Positions 16,049 to 22,840 are shown, counted from the stretch's first letter. The stretch is DNA of 64,000 bases from Prochlorococcus sp. AG-347-E03 (GCA_003279115.1 QCBG01000001.1:124001-188000); one strand, 5' to 3'. Numbers and translations: made by a program. The notes: generated by a model from the sequence alone, not told the origin.

Positions 16049-16252
16049 TTATTCTGTTTCTTCTTTAACTTCACTTGCGTTTAAATCTTCCGCTTTTACT
16101 TCCACTTCTTTTACCTTTGGCTTTTCCGTTTTAACTTCAAGTACTTTTAATGCTAAAGATTCAAACTTAGCTTTTATAAAATTTACTATGAAGATTAATA
16201 TTGGAACGTGGGCTAGACCGCCAATTATCACTTTAGTTTCTGAATAATACAT
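16049..16252 (-). CDS. Membrane protein with Lys/Glu repeat tail, 67 aa
   Basis: Starting at the ATG at 16252, the protein has one hydrophobic segment (about 8-26, IIGGLAHVPILIFIVNFI) and a tail of repeated Lys-Val-Glu units (EVKTEKPKVKEVEVKAEDL). The tail is probably extended or coiled. An ATG at 16402 would add 50 residues of a hydrophobic, low-complexity leader and is less likely. Family not recognised. Confidence 0.5.
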   Translation of the reverse strand: MYYSETKVIIGGLAHVPILIFIVNFIKAKFESLALKVLEVKTEKPKVKEVEVKAEDLNASEVKEETE

Positions 16253-16395
16253 TTGTAAGTTTATGAGAATTAAAATATTTAAGCATAAATCTAATTTACA
16301 AATTGCTTTTATTAAGCCAATAAACATTATTAATAATTTCTTGATTCGTAGATCAATAATCTTGCTATTAATTAAGTAGAGACTTTTTTTATCAA

Positions 16396-16485
16396 ATGCC
16401 ATTAGACATATTTCTAATGAACATGTGTGTTGTAGTTATAGCTTTGCTTATCAGAAGAGAAATCAAACTTAAAAAAGCGAGATAG
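16396..16485 (+). CDS. Membrane peptide, 29 aa
   Basis: MPLDIFLMNMCVVVIALLIR forms one helix, followed by a basic tail (REIKLKKAR). The next membrane peptide starts 3 bp after its stop. Confidence 0.4.
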   Translation: MPLDIFLMNMCVVVIALLIRREIKLKKAR

Positions 16486-16488
16486 ATT

Positions 16489-16608
16489 ATGAAGACACAA
16501 ATTTTTAAAGAGCAGTACATTCCAAATTTCCACGCTATTACTCTTTTACTAATACTGCTTCTATGTCTGTGGTTACCTCTAGCACTAAGATTTTTATTAA
16601 TAATTTAA
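16489..16608 (+). CDS. Membrane peptide, 39 aa
   Basis: A 15-residue polar start (MKTQIFKEQYIPNFH) and one Leu-rich helix (ITLLLILLLCLWLPLAL). It lies directly left of the first broken copy of the EVE gene and so marks the chromosome side of the element array. Confidence 0.4.
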   Translation: MKTQIFKEQYIPNFHAITLLLILLLCLWLPLALRFLLII

Positions 16609-16634
16609 TTTTAGTTTCTCTCTAAATCATTGAT

Positions 16635-16731
16635 ATGACTGATATAAATTACTGGCTAATGAAAAGTGAGCCAGTAGACATAGCAATGGATTTGAAAATT
16701 CGTTAAAAAAATGTTCACGATATGTTCACGA
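16635..16731 (+). repeat. Attachment junction A: broken 5' end of the EVE gene plus doubled arm site
   Basis: A frame beginning MTDINYWLMKSEP, the start of an EVE-domain protein, stops after 23 codons. It contains the core TGGCTAATGAA that all five junctions share. GTTCACGA occurs at 16713-16720 and again at 16724-16731, a direct repeat with an 11-bp period, 59 bp from the core GG. Read as the left end (attL-like) of element I. Confidence 0.8.
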
Positions 16732-16769
16732 TTTTTACAGCTAAAATTAATTGAAAAGATTTGATAATA

Positions 16770-16916
16770 ATGGCAATTTCACACTATAGAAAGCAAAGGA
16801 TAATGCTATTAGCAAGACTCAATCTTGGTTTAGCTAGTGAAGATAAAGAAGAAATTGATCTTTATAATCACTATCAAAAAAATATTTATTCAGAACAAAA
16901 TCAACAACAGCAATAA
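16770..16916 (+). CDS. Hypothetical protein, 48 aa
   Basis: Starts 38 bp after the doubled arm site. A basic N-terminus (MAISHYRKQRIMLLARLNLG) and a polar Gln-rich end (EQNQQQQ). It could be a small DNA-associated protein of the element, but nothing specific is recognised. Confidence 0.45.
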   Translation: MAISHYRKQRIMLLARLNLGLASEDKEEIDLYNHYQKNIYSEQNQQQQ

Positions 16917-17582
16917 TTAAACCAGTAAACCAAATTCGAAAAGGTAGACAAAAAAATAATTGTAAGGATACCGTCTATTCTATTGAGCTTGTTGGATGAT
17001 ATGGTCCCAGGATTAAAGATTTAATTAATCATGATTAAATCAATATTAAGGATTCATGCAAAATATTCGAGACCGATTACTTTGTGTGTACGACAGTTCT
17101 GGTGATCGACTCGACCAAGGTTGACCAATTAGATCTTCACTAACCAATGGTCTGCAACACCAAGGTAAATTAACTTTACTAACCTTTACGGAAAGTAAGT
17201 TAAATGATCAGAAATTAAACTTTCGGGATTAATTCTGAACTATCTTAAAAATTAAGTCGTTTGTAAAGCATGAAGAAGTGAGTAATCACTTTTACTTCCA
17301 AAACTAATTTCTAAGAAAATTCTTAATCTGATTATCAAATAGATCTCCTTTCTGTCGTCACCATTAAAAAAAGACCTGTAACAGGGTCTTTTTTTATGTC
17401 TTAAATTTTATTGATTTACTGTTAATCCACAAATAACTAAATATTTTTATCTCACACTTTCACGATCAGTTAATGCTTTTTCAAAAGTAGAAAAGAAAGT
17501 ACAAATGCTATTCAATGCAACCAACAAAAGAACTACTGATCTTCCATGTTGATTTAATTGAAGTGTTCTTTGAGTCATACTC
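16917..17582 (+). ncRNA. Gene-free interval ending in a terminator; candidate small RNA
   Basis: No open frame stands out. GC-richer stretches at 16960-17000 and 17085-17165 differ from the AT-rich surroundings. A Rho-independent terminator lies at 17372-17395 (AGACCTG / CAGGGTCT with one bulge, then seven Ts). These suggest a structured transcript ending near 17395. Its start and family are unknown. Confidence 0.35.
17372..17395 (+). terminator. Rho-independent terminator
   Basis: AGACCTG-TAA-CAGGGTCT makes a 7-bp stem with one bulged G, followed by TTTTTTT. Confidence 0.7.
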
Positions 17583-17765
17583 TTAATAATCTTCGTTGTA
17601 ATCGGATGGACTACCAGTTAAAGAACAAACAACTGATTCCTCTTTTTTCATTTCTTTTATTTCCATTATTGGTCTGCCCATTTTCTTAAGTACATTTATA
17701 TCTTCTTTAGTCTGACAGCGAGCAATTATGTTTCCTTTTTGATCAAAGCAACTGTAGTAAGTCAT
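17583..17765 (-). CDS. Hypothetical protein, 60 aa
   Basis: MTYYSCFDQKGNIIARCQTK is followed by a charged middle and VVCSLTGSPSDYNEDY. Soluble, with three cysteines. It begins 22 bp after a 127-bp sequence that recurs at 22.17 kb, so that repeat is in the position of its leader. Confidence 0.5.
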   Translation of the reverse strand: MTYYSCFDQKGNIIARCQTKEDINVLKKMGRPIMEIKEMKKEESVVCSLTGSPSDYNEDY

Positions 17766-17786
17766 TTTATTAAATGCAATTTAAAG

Positions 17787-17913
17787 TTTATGGTTGATTT
17801 CAGTTGTAGCAACGCAACCGACTCATGACAACCATATTTCTAATTTAGGTCAGCCATAGATTTAAATGGCTAAAAAAACATACCTCTTTCCGTACCTAAA
17901 TGTTCCTCAAACC
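17787..17913 (-). repeat. Dispersed repeat R2, copy 1 (inverse copy at 22172-22298)
   Basis: Read on the minus strand this 127-bp block aligns without a single gap to 22172-22298. Strongest identity is at both ends: GGTTTGAGGAAC, TTAGGTACGG, AGAGGTAT at the start; ATGGTTGTCATGAG and CAACTGAA at the end. ATGGTTG and CAACCAT pair, as do CGGTTG and CAACTG inside. It sits just upstream of the 60-aa gene and could be a leader RNA; it may equally be a decayed gene, since copy 2 has an open frame and this one has two stops in it. Confidence 0.7.
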
Positions 17914-17992
17914 GCACACATTAGATACGCAGTGGTTTAATCAAATCAATTAGAACAGAGAGGTAGCTAAACAAATATTCAAAGGAGGATTT

Positions 17993-18130
17993 ATGAGTGG
18001 AGATTTTGAGACTCTTGAAATTAATCAACCAAAAATTAAATATTTAAAACCAGAAGAAAATACAGAATGGTTAGACAAATTAATTAATAATATTGAGGAC
18101 ATGAAGAACAAGATATCAAAAGATTCTTAG
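17993..18130 (+). CDS. Hypothetical protein, 45 aa
   Basis: Strong ribosome-binding site AAAGGAGG. A soluble acidic helical peptide (LKPEENTEWLDKLINNIEDM). Divergent from the repeat R2 / 60-aa gene pair. Family not recognised. Confidence 0.55.
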   Translation: MSGDFETLEINQPKIKYLKPEENTEWLDKLINNIEDMKNKISKDS

Positions 18131-18265
18131 AAATTTAAGAAAGAAACTTTTTTATTTGATTTTTAGTTTTAATGAGAAGCAATTCAAAAAAGAATTTAAA
18201 TTTTGTATTTAAGGTAACCGCTTTTTTGTGAGCATTATTCAGAATAAGAGTCCGACTATTTTTTT

Positions 18266-18409
18266 ATGCAAAAAAATTTAGATGAAAATTCTTATGAAAA
18301 AAGAATTGAAAATATAGAAAAAGGAAAATCTTATTTAAAAAGTAATGGATTTTTCAAATCAAAATCTAATCTATTCGAAGACATACAAAGATTTATTTAT
18401 AAAAGGTAA
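18266..18409 (+). CDS. Hypothetical protein, 47 aa
   Basis: A Lys/Glu-rich soluble helical peptide (YEKRIENIEKGKSYLKS) ending in FIYKR. No distinct ribosome-binding site. Coding is plausible but not certain. Confidence 0.4.
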   Translation: MQKNLDENSYEKRIENIEKGKSYLKSNGFFKSKSNLFEDIQRFIYKR

Positions 18410-18528
18410 TTTAAAAAATAATTTTTTACTTTTGATTAATTAAATCTCTCCATAAGCAAGCCATCACATAAAAGAAAGAAAGACTTGAAAAGGTTAGGAG
18501 AAAAAAAGAATGGGTCAATTTTCTATAA

Positions 18529-18633
18529 CTAAATTAATCCAAATAATCCTGCAGTAAAACCAACAGCAGCAAAGAATACGAACTCGATTAAATCTCTTGG
18601 AGCAGAGTTCATAAAAAAACTGATTTGAGTCAT
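18529..18633 (-). CDS. Membrane peptide, 34 aa
   Basis: One hydrophobic glycine-containing helix (EFVFFAAVGFTAGLFGLI) after a polar start (MTQISFFMNSAPRDL). It follows the secreted 64-aa gene by a few bases and is probably its operon partner. Confidence 0.5.
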   Translation of the reverse strand: MTQISFFMNSAPRDLIEFVFFAAVGFTAGLFGLI

Positions 18634-18637
18634 AATT

Positions 18638-18832
18638 TTATGACTTGAGAGAATTTCTTAAATCAAACTTTTCAGTTTTTTCAATTTGACACTCAGTATC
18701 GTCTTCAGCACATTTGATTTCAGCTTTTTTGTTCATGTGGCTACTACAACCGCCTGCTATAACTGGTAAACCGGTCGTAGCCGTAAAACCAGTTAAAAAT
18801 GCAAATGCTATATAAGGAAAAAGTCTTTTCAT
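18638..18832 (-). CDS. Secreted Cys-containing small protein, 64 aa
   Basis: A signal peptide (about 1-26, ending VIAG) and a mature part with three cysteines in GGCSSHMNKKAEIKCAEDDT-type spacing. The GGC could also be a lipobox-like site, although the preceding residues (IAGGC) fit lipoproteins moderately. Function unknown. Confidence 0.55.
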   Translation of the reverse strand: MKRLFPYIAFAFLTGFTATTGLPVIAGGCSSHMNKKAEIKCAEDDTECQIEKTEKFDLRNSLKS

Positions 18833-19033
18833 TTAATTGTTACTTTATGTAAACTTATTATGTTACATAAAAAGCTCAAGTGTGAGTAGCTGATAATTCG
18901 CGTGCACCCTATACCAATCATCTAGAGTGATTTAGCAAACCTATGAGTTTTATATTTATCTGAGTATTTTTACTTATATGTTGAGTTGAAGACTTTAAAT
19001 AATTAATGTTTGTTTTGGGTTTATATATAAGTC

Positions 19034-19189
19034 ATGGATAAAGAACATTTAATTGATTTAATTTCTAATAGCATTATTTCTGAGATTAATAATCTCGAAA
19101 TTAATGAGGAAAAATTGATTGCAAATAATTATTTAAATAATCTGAATTTAAATCAGCTTAGAATAATTTCTAAAGAATTTATTTTGTAA
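19034..19189 (+). CDS. Hypothetical protein, 51 aa
   Basis: An acidic, Asn- and Leu-rich helical peptide (EINNLEINEEKLIANNYLNN). AT-driven composition lowers confidence. No membrane segment. Confidence 0.35.
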   Translation: MDKEHLIDLISNSIISEINNLEINEEKLIANNYLNNLNLNQLRIISKEFIL

Positions 19190-19267
19190 TTTTTATTAAA
19201 TATTTATTTAAATAAATGAGATTTTCATAACTGTCATTTGAATTTTAATAAGTTAATACCTTTTAAT

Positions 19268-19453
19268 ATGAATGATTCAGAAGAATTTAAACCTAGCCTT
19301 AAACAAATCAATGAGGATATAAGACCTACATGGGAAGATATCAAAAAACAATCAGAAGTTTTAGTTAACAAACTTGGTTGCCCTAGATCATTTGTTGGAG
19401 GGATGCTTCATGCAATAGCAAGCGACTTCTCTGATATAAAAACTTGGGAATAA
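19268..19453 (+). CDS. Hypothetical protein, 61 aa
   Basis: MNDSEEFKPSLKQINEDIRP then a helix and LGCPRSFVGGMLHAIASDF. The composition is more protein-like than its neighbours. A TTG at 19238 would extend it by ten residues. The next gene begins directly after its stop. Confidence 0.5.
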   Translation: MNDSEEFKPSLKQINEDIRPTWEDIKKQSEVLVNKLGCPRSFVGGMLHAIASDFSDIKTWE

Positions 19454-19603
19454 ATGAAAAACTTATTACTTACACCACTTTTCAAACTATTCAAAAAAAG
19501 CACTTTCCTCTTATCACTAAATCAAAACTCGTGCCCTGTTTTAGATGCTGAAGACATAAAAAAGCAAGAACAGAAAGAAGCTATTGAAAGGTTGTACCCG
19601 TAA
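19454..19603 (+). CDS. Hypothetical protein, 49 aa
   Basis: ATG follows the TAA of the 61-aa gene with no gap. A basic Leu-rich N-terminus (KNLLLTPLFKLFKKSTF) and an acidic helical C-terminus. Possibly membrane-surface-bound. Family not recognised. Confidence 0.4.
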   Translation: MKNLLLTPLFKLFKKSTFLLSLNQNSCPVLDAEDIKKQEQKEAIERLYP

Positions 19604-19673
19604 ACTTTTAACAGAAATGTATCAGATCATATATACGATGCAGCACGGTCCTATACACCCCCATGCCACCCAT

Positions 19674-19714
19674 CACTTTCCCAACCAGGAACTTTGATGG
19701 ATAATATTTATATC
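19674..19714 (+). repeat. Orphan right-end block (copy 1 of 5)
   Basis: CACTTTCCCAACCAGGAAC followed by TTTGATGGATAAT matches the block found 116-127 bp before each EVE core at 20368, 22841, 25991 and 27937. Here no core or arm sites follow; the pilin gene begins at once. It looks like the cut-off right end of an older element. Confidence 0.75.
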
Positions 19715-20246
19715 AGCAAAACATTTGAGAAGTAGATATATTTTTTATTGTGAGTAGTTTGATCTCCATAATATTTGTTTGGCTATTAAAACAACCAACT
19801 ACTGGCAAACCAGTACTAGCAAAACTTCCTGTGGGAGCTGCCAAAATTTGCGTGCGATATCCATACCCACCCCTAAAAAATATTTGATAAAAACCGCTCG
19901 GAGTAAACCAAGAATTACCTGAGGGAGTATAAGTAGACATGTTTTTACATCTTGATGGATCAGGAACTCTACAAGCATTTACGGAGACATACTCCGAAAT
20001 AGAGTAAGCACCTCTTGGATAAGTTCCAAATTCCATGTAATAAGATTGAACTGCCTTCATATATGAATTAATCAAAACAGCCGCTTCCTTTTGTCTTGCT
20101 TTGACGGAGGCGTTTTGAAAGCTTGGTATAGCTATTCCAGAAAGAATTCCAATTATTACTACAACAACTATTAACTCAACTAATGTAAATGCATCTTCAT
20201 TTCTTCTTATACGAAAATTTCTAATAAGAAAAAGAAATTTATTCAT
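19713..20246 (-). CDS. Type IV pilin-like protein, 177 aa
   Basis: A class III prepilin signal is clear: a basic leader (FRIRRNEDA), then FTLVELIVVVVIIGILSGIA with Phe at +1 and Glu24 at +5 of the mature form. The first 25 mature residues form the assembly helix; a Cys-containing globular domain with a GSFASTGLPVVGC end follows. Such pilins build pili for DNA uptake, attachment or motility after PilD cleavage. An ATG at 20315 is possible, but 20246 gives a normal leader. It is an orphan pilin carried inside the element array. Confidence 0.85.
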   Translation of the reverse strand: MNKFLFLIRNFRIRRNEDAFTLVELIVVVVIIGILSGIAIPSFQNASVKARQKEAAVLINSYMKAVQSYYMEFGTYPRGAYSISEYVSVNACRVPDPSRCKNMSTYTPSGNSWFTPSGFYQIFFRGGYGYRTQILAAPTGSFASTGLPVVGCFNSQTNIMEIKLLTIKNISTSQMFC

Positions 20247-20367
20247 CACAAATAATTCTATTCTTCTTAAAGTAGGTAATCTTAAGAGGAAATTTTTTTT
20301 AGGTCCAAATACCATAACAATTCTATATGACTGGAAATTCCAAACAACTTAAAATACAAAGAACAAG

Positions 20368-20561
20368 CTTTCCTAAATAGGAACTTTGATGGATAATAAA
20401 TTCATACAAAAAAGTTTGAGTAGCACCTACTCGAAGCTTTAAAATTCGCTGAGATCCACTGGTATGAATGAAGAAAAGTTTTGGCTAATGAAAAGTGAGC
20501 GCGTCTAGCTATTACTGGGATTTCAGGGAATCGTAATTTTTTACTCAAACTTTACTCAAAC
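20368..20561 (+). repeat. Attachment junction B: right-end block, EVE 5' fragment, doubled arm site
   Basis: Contains the right-end block (TTTCCTAAATAGGAAC, then TTTGATGGATAATAAATTC), a broken EVE start (MNEEKFWLMKSE, stop after 14 codons) and core TGGCTAATGAA. ACTCAAAC lies at 20543-20550 and 20554-20561, period 11, 60 bp after the core GG. On the left a GTTTGAGT (inverse of the same word) replaces the doubled pair seen at the other right ends. Confidence 0.8.
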
Positions 20562-20734
20562 TTTTAAAGACTAAAAAACTAACCGATATTGAGTTCGGTT
20601 CGAAGTAAGAAAACCCTGAAACTATTAATCTCTTTTGATGAATAGTCTTCAAATGACAAAGACACAAAGCACAAAAACTACATTAAGTAGCAAGCTAAGT
20701 GTCTTGGAAGTAATCTGCATTAATTAAAAAGGTT

Positions 20735-20860
20735 TTTGTACTCGTGTGTAGGAGTGCGGGGTTAACCTTGAAACCGCTAGGCTCAAGTCCTTACGAAAAG
20801 GACAAGTCCTTAGACCACTTATACCTAAGAAACACACTCATCACAAGTAAAAATAACTTG
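20735..20860. ncRNA. Structured RNA candidate with tRNA-like features
   Basis: A GC-richer segment with strong hairpins: GTCCTTACGAAAAGGAC (6-bp stem), and GTGTGT / ACACAC closing the ends on the minus strand. On the minus strand AAGTGGTCTAAGG resembles the D-arm of Leu/Ser tRNAs and GCGG...CCGC has T-arm position, but the arms do not form a proper tRNA. It could be a decayed tRNA or another small RNA. Confidence 0.35.
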
Positions 20861-20905
20861 ATTGACAGTCGATCTAAACTTAGAGGGATAAAACCCTCTT
20901 TTTTT
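20857..20905 (+). terminator. Repeated terminator module T1, copy 2
   Basis: Nearly identical to 10264-10313: GATTGACAGTCGATCTAAAC and hairpin AGAGGG / CCCTCT with seven Ts. It can end the RNA candidate at 20735-20860. As in copy 1, an ATG of a membrane peptide begins within 2 bp of the T-tract. Confidence 0.7.
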
Positions 20906-20906
20906 G

Positions 20907-21080
20907 ATGAGAAACAAATTTAAAAGATCAGCTTTTTTTGATATGTCTGATGACCTTTTCTATCGAATATCATTAATAGGATTTTTAGTTGTTTTTAGCT
21001 CAATGGTATTTTTCCTAACGAAATATAGAGAAAAAAAAGTTAATAATATAAGCCAGATTTCCATAACTGAACAAATTTAA
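20907..21080 (+). CDS. Single-pass membrane protein, 57 aa
   Basis: A basic start (MRNKFKRSAFFD), one helix (about 20-38, RISLIGFLVVFSSMVFFL) and a polar tail. An internal ATG at 20943 is an alternative start. Two genes for membrane proteins follow each other here. Confidence 0.45.
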   Translation: MRNKFKRSAFFDMSDDLFYRISLIGFLVVFSSMVFFLTKYREKKVNNISQISITEQI

Positions 21081-21094
21081 TTTTTAAAGCAGTA

Positions 21095-21448
21095 ATGCAA
21101 AGATTTATAATTTCCCCGTTATTTGCTTTATCTAGATTTTTTATAAATACTTACGGAATATTTTTAAAGTTTTTTCTCCAATTAAATGGTGGTTATTGGT
21201 CAAGAATTGGTTTAACCGAAAATATTACAGAGGAAAGAATTAAAAAAAGAAGATTATATATCTTACCTTTTTATTTTCTTCTGGCTTTATTGTTTGGATT
21301 ACTATCTGCTCTTTATTGGTATTTGGTGATTCTATATGTACCACTTTTGATAGAAAGATATTTAAGTCCATTGAATAACAGTATTGCTTTAATAATTGCT
21401 TTCGCTACTTTCTTTAGCTGGCTTTATATTCTTTGTAAAACAAAATAA
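21095..21448 (+). CDS. Multi-pass membrane protein, 117 aa
   Basis: Three hydrophobic segments (about 10-28, 54-80 and 95-113) with a charged loop ENITEERIKKRRLY between the first two. The pattern GGYWSRIGLTENITEE could be a family signature but is not recognised. Inner membrane location is expected. It follows the 57-aa membrane protein by 14 bp. Confidence 0.6.
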   Translation: MQRFIISPLFALSRFFINTYGIFLKFFLQLNGGYWSRIGLTENITEERIKKRRLYILPFYFLLALLFGLLSALYWYLVILYVPLLIERYLSPLNNSIALIIAFATFFSWLYILCKTK

Positions 21449-21484
21449 ACAAAGTATTATCTATCTGCAAAAGCAAAAGATACT

Positions 21485-21619
21485 TTATTTAAAATCTTCT
21501 TTTGTTTGATTATCATTTTCTCTTACCCAATAGTCCTCATATTTTAAATTTCTTTTTTGATAATCTAATGCGTTCATGTTCTTATCGAGTATGGCAAAAG
21601 GAGAATTAGTAAATTTCAT
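21485..21619 (-). CDS. Small protein, 44 aa, N-terminus like the Cys-tail family
   Basis: AGAGG precedes the ATG. MKFTNSPFAIL and YEDYWVREN align with MKFTTPFAAL and KYWDQEC of 10921-11085 and DYWKREC of 21931-22113, but the Cys-rich tail is replaced by NDNQTKEDFK. Probably a relative that has lost the tail. Confidence 0.5.
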   Translation of the reverse strand: MKFTNSPFAILDKNMNALDYQKRNLKYEDYWVRENDNQTKEDFK

Positions 21620-21676
21620 GGCATAACACCTCTAAAAAAAATAGTTTATTGAATATTTAATAGATATGAGATTTTA

Positions 21677-21914
21677 TTTATCTCAAGTAACTAGATCCTC
21701 TATAAGTAAGCTTTATTGTTTTCTCTTCTTGGCTCTTGCAATATACGAAAGATTTGCCGTTAAAATACATGTTTACCATTATGCAGCTCCTGGTCTTGAT
21801 CAAGTCCCCGTCCTATGGCTTGATTCGTACTGCGGTCTATCTAATAGTAGATCGGACGATTTGGTAGCATTTACTACACTTTATTTATAGAGTATTTATA
21901 CTCAGTTGTCAACC
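21677..21914 (+). repeat. Dispersed repeat R1, copy 2
   Basis: Homologous to 8067-8301 over about 235 bp, including the AGATCCTCTATAAGTAAGC leader block and the peptide-coding part. It is carried inside element II, whereas copy 1 lies 8 kb left of the array. Confidence 0.75.
21769..21867 (+). CDS. Microprotein, 32 aa, second copy
   Basis: MFTIMQLLVLIKSPSYGLIR, then TAVY and VDRTIW; equal in length to the copy at 8158-8256 and with the same start and stop frame. A longer ATG frame at 21666-21890 covers the same DNA in another register, but copy 1 has stops in that register's first half. Confidence 0.4.
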   Translation: MFTIMQLLVLIKSPSYGLIRTAVYLIVDRTIW

Positions 21915-21930
21915 CTTAAGATTAAAATTC

Positions 21931-22113
21931 TCAGTCGCAATAGACTAAACAATGCTGATTAGTTGGATGTTCTCTACATTCCCTCTTCCAATAGTCTTCA
22001 AATAAATGGTTATCTCTATCAAGATTTCTTGTTATTTCTTCCATTCTGTTTCCAGCATAATTAAATGCTTTTAGGTATCTTGGAAGGATTGTGAATTGAT
22101 TGAATAGTTTCAT
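21931..22113 (-). CDS. Cys-tail peptide, 60 aa
   Basis: Ribosome-binding site AGGAGG (about 5 bp before ATG). MKLFNQFTIL at the start; DYWKRECREHPTNQHCLVYC near the end. The tail repeats the pattern EC-x2-HP-x-N-x-HC-x2-YCD of 10921-11085. Cytosolic. The shared tail, strong translation signals and repeated occurrence suggest an abundant conserved peptide, role unknown. Confidence 0.7.
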   Translation of the reverse strand: MKLFNQFTILPRYLKAFNYAGNRMEEITRNLDRDNHLFEDYWKRECREHPTNQHCLVYCD

Positions 22114-22171
22114 TTAGACCTCCTAGATCTATACTTATATTGTCCTCCTATAGCCTTGAAATTTATAGGTC

Positions 22172-22298
22172 GGTTTGAGGAACTATTAGGTACGGGAAGA
22201 GGTATATATTTTGAATCAAAAAATACTAAAGCAGTCCTAAAATTAATACATGGTTGTCATGAGGCAGTTGCAGGGATACAACTGAAGCCAACCATAAA
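22172..22298 (+). repeat. Dispersed repeat R2, copy 2
   Basis: The 127-bp partner of 17787-17913, on the other strand and without gaps. One frame is open right through it (FEELLGTGRGIYFES..., ...GCHEAVAGIQLKP) and could start at a TTG at 22156, giving 47 residues. Hairpins ATGGTTG / CAACCAT and CAGTTG / CAACTG are kept; in copy 1 the second has a G-T pair. The rest of 22114-22564 shows no gene. Confidence 0.7.
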
Positions 22299-22564
22299 TT
22301 ATTAGAGATCAATTCAAGATTTAAAACACACTCATTATTTAAAAAGAAATCTTCTCCACTTTAGATAAAACTAAAATAAATCAGGATTTGAAAACAATGT
22401 AATCATAGATACCAACAGGTATTTAGCTAATTGATTATATATTTAACACACGAGTTAACCCGTTCCAATTTGTTGACTCTGAGGTTTTACCGTTGATTCC
22501 TTATCTTCTGAAAGTTGTTCCTTGCAGCTTTAGATTAAAAAACGGTCTTTATTTAATCTAAACC

Positions 22565-22702
22565 ATGCAAAAGAAAATCGTAAAAAAATATGCTGAATTA
22601 ATGCATCAGGCGCAACAAGCTACTGGAAGAAAAGAAGCAGTTGGACTAATACATAAAGCAGCAAAGTTAAAAACTAAATTTGATAATTACGAGATGATGT
22701 GA
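22565..22702 (+). CDS. Hypothetical basic protein, 45 aa
   Basis: A Lys/His/Gln-rich helical protein (MQKKIVKKYAELMHQAQQAT), with a well-mixed amino acid composition. Cytosolic; perhaps a regulator or nucleic-acid-binding peptide. Family not recognised. Confidence 0.5.
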   Translation: MQKKIVKKYAELMHQAQQATGRKEAVGLIHKAAKLKTKFDNYEMM

Positions 22703-22840
22703 TCATCTACAAAGCAATTTTCCCAAATAAGAATGTCATTCTTAAATAAATTCTCGATTAAAGATTTTTCCTTCAATATTTCCAACAGATAAGCGTAATT
22801 TATAAAGGGGTACCGTCATGATATATAGAGGAAAGGGGTA

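Larger units (their letters stand above)
16654..20483. mobile_element. Putative integrative element I (about 3.8 kb)
   Basis: Bounded by EVE-gene cores A and B. Left arm sites are GTTCACGA doubled. The expected matching pair on the right is not found; instead GTTTGAGT, the inverse of element II's word, is present at 20414. The interval also has an extra orphan right-end block at 19674. So it may be a composite or a partly deleted element. Cargo: small proteins, a 127-bp repeat and a type IV pilin. No recombinase. Confidence 0.55.

Noticed and set aside
15969-16247. A 92-aa Ser/Thr/Phe-rich frame on the plus strand
   Set aside because: It is the complement of the Lys/Glu repeat tail of the minus-strand gene at 16049-16252; its biased Ser/Phe/Thr content is what that repeat gives when read backwards.
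17450-17475. CTTTCACGATC as a possible right-hand copy of element I's arm word
   Set aside because: Only one partial copy, no 11-bp partner, and no core or right-end block nearby.
20578-20630. A GGTTCGAA motif that resembles a tRNA T-loop
   Set aside because: No acceptor or anticodon stem can be formed around it; no intact tRNA was found anywhere in the window.
21666-21890. A 74-aa frame over repeat R1 copy 2
   Set aside because: In repeat copy 1 the same register has stops in its first half, whereas the 32-aa frame is complete in both copies. The last third remains an alternative.
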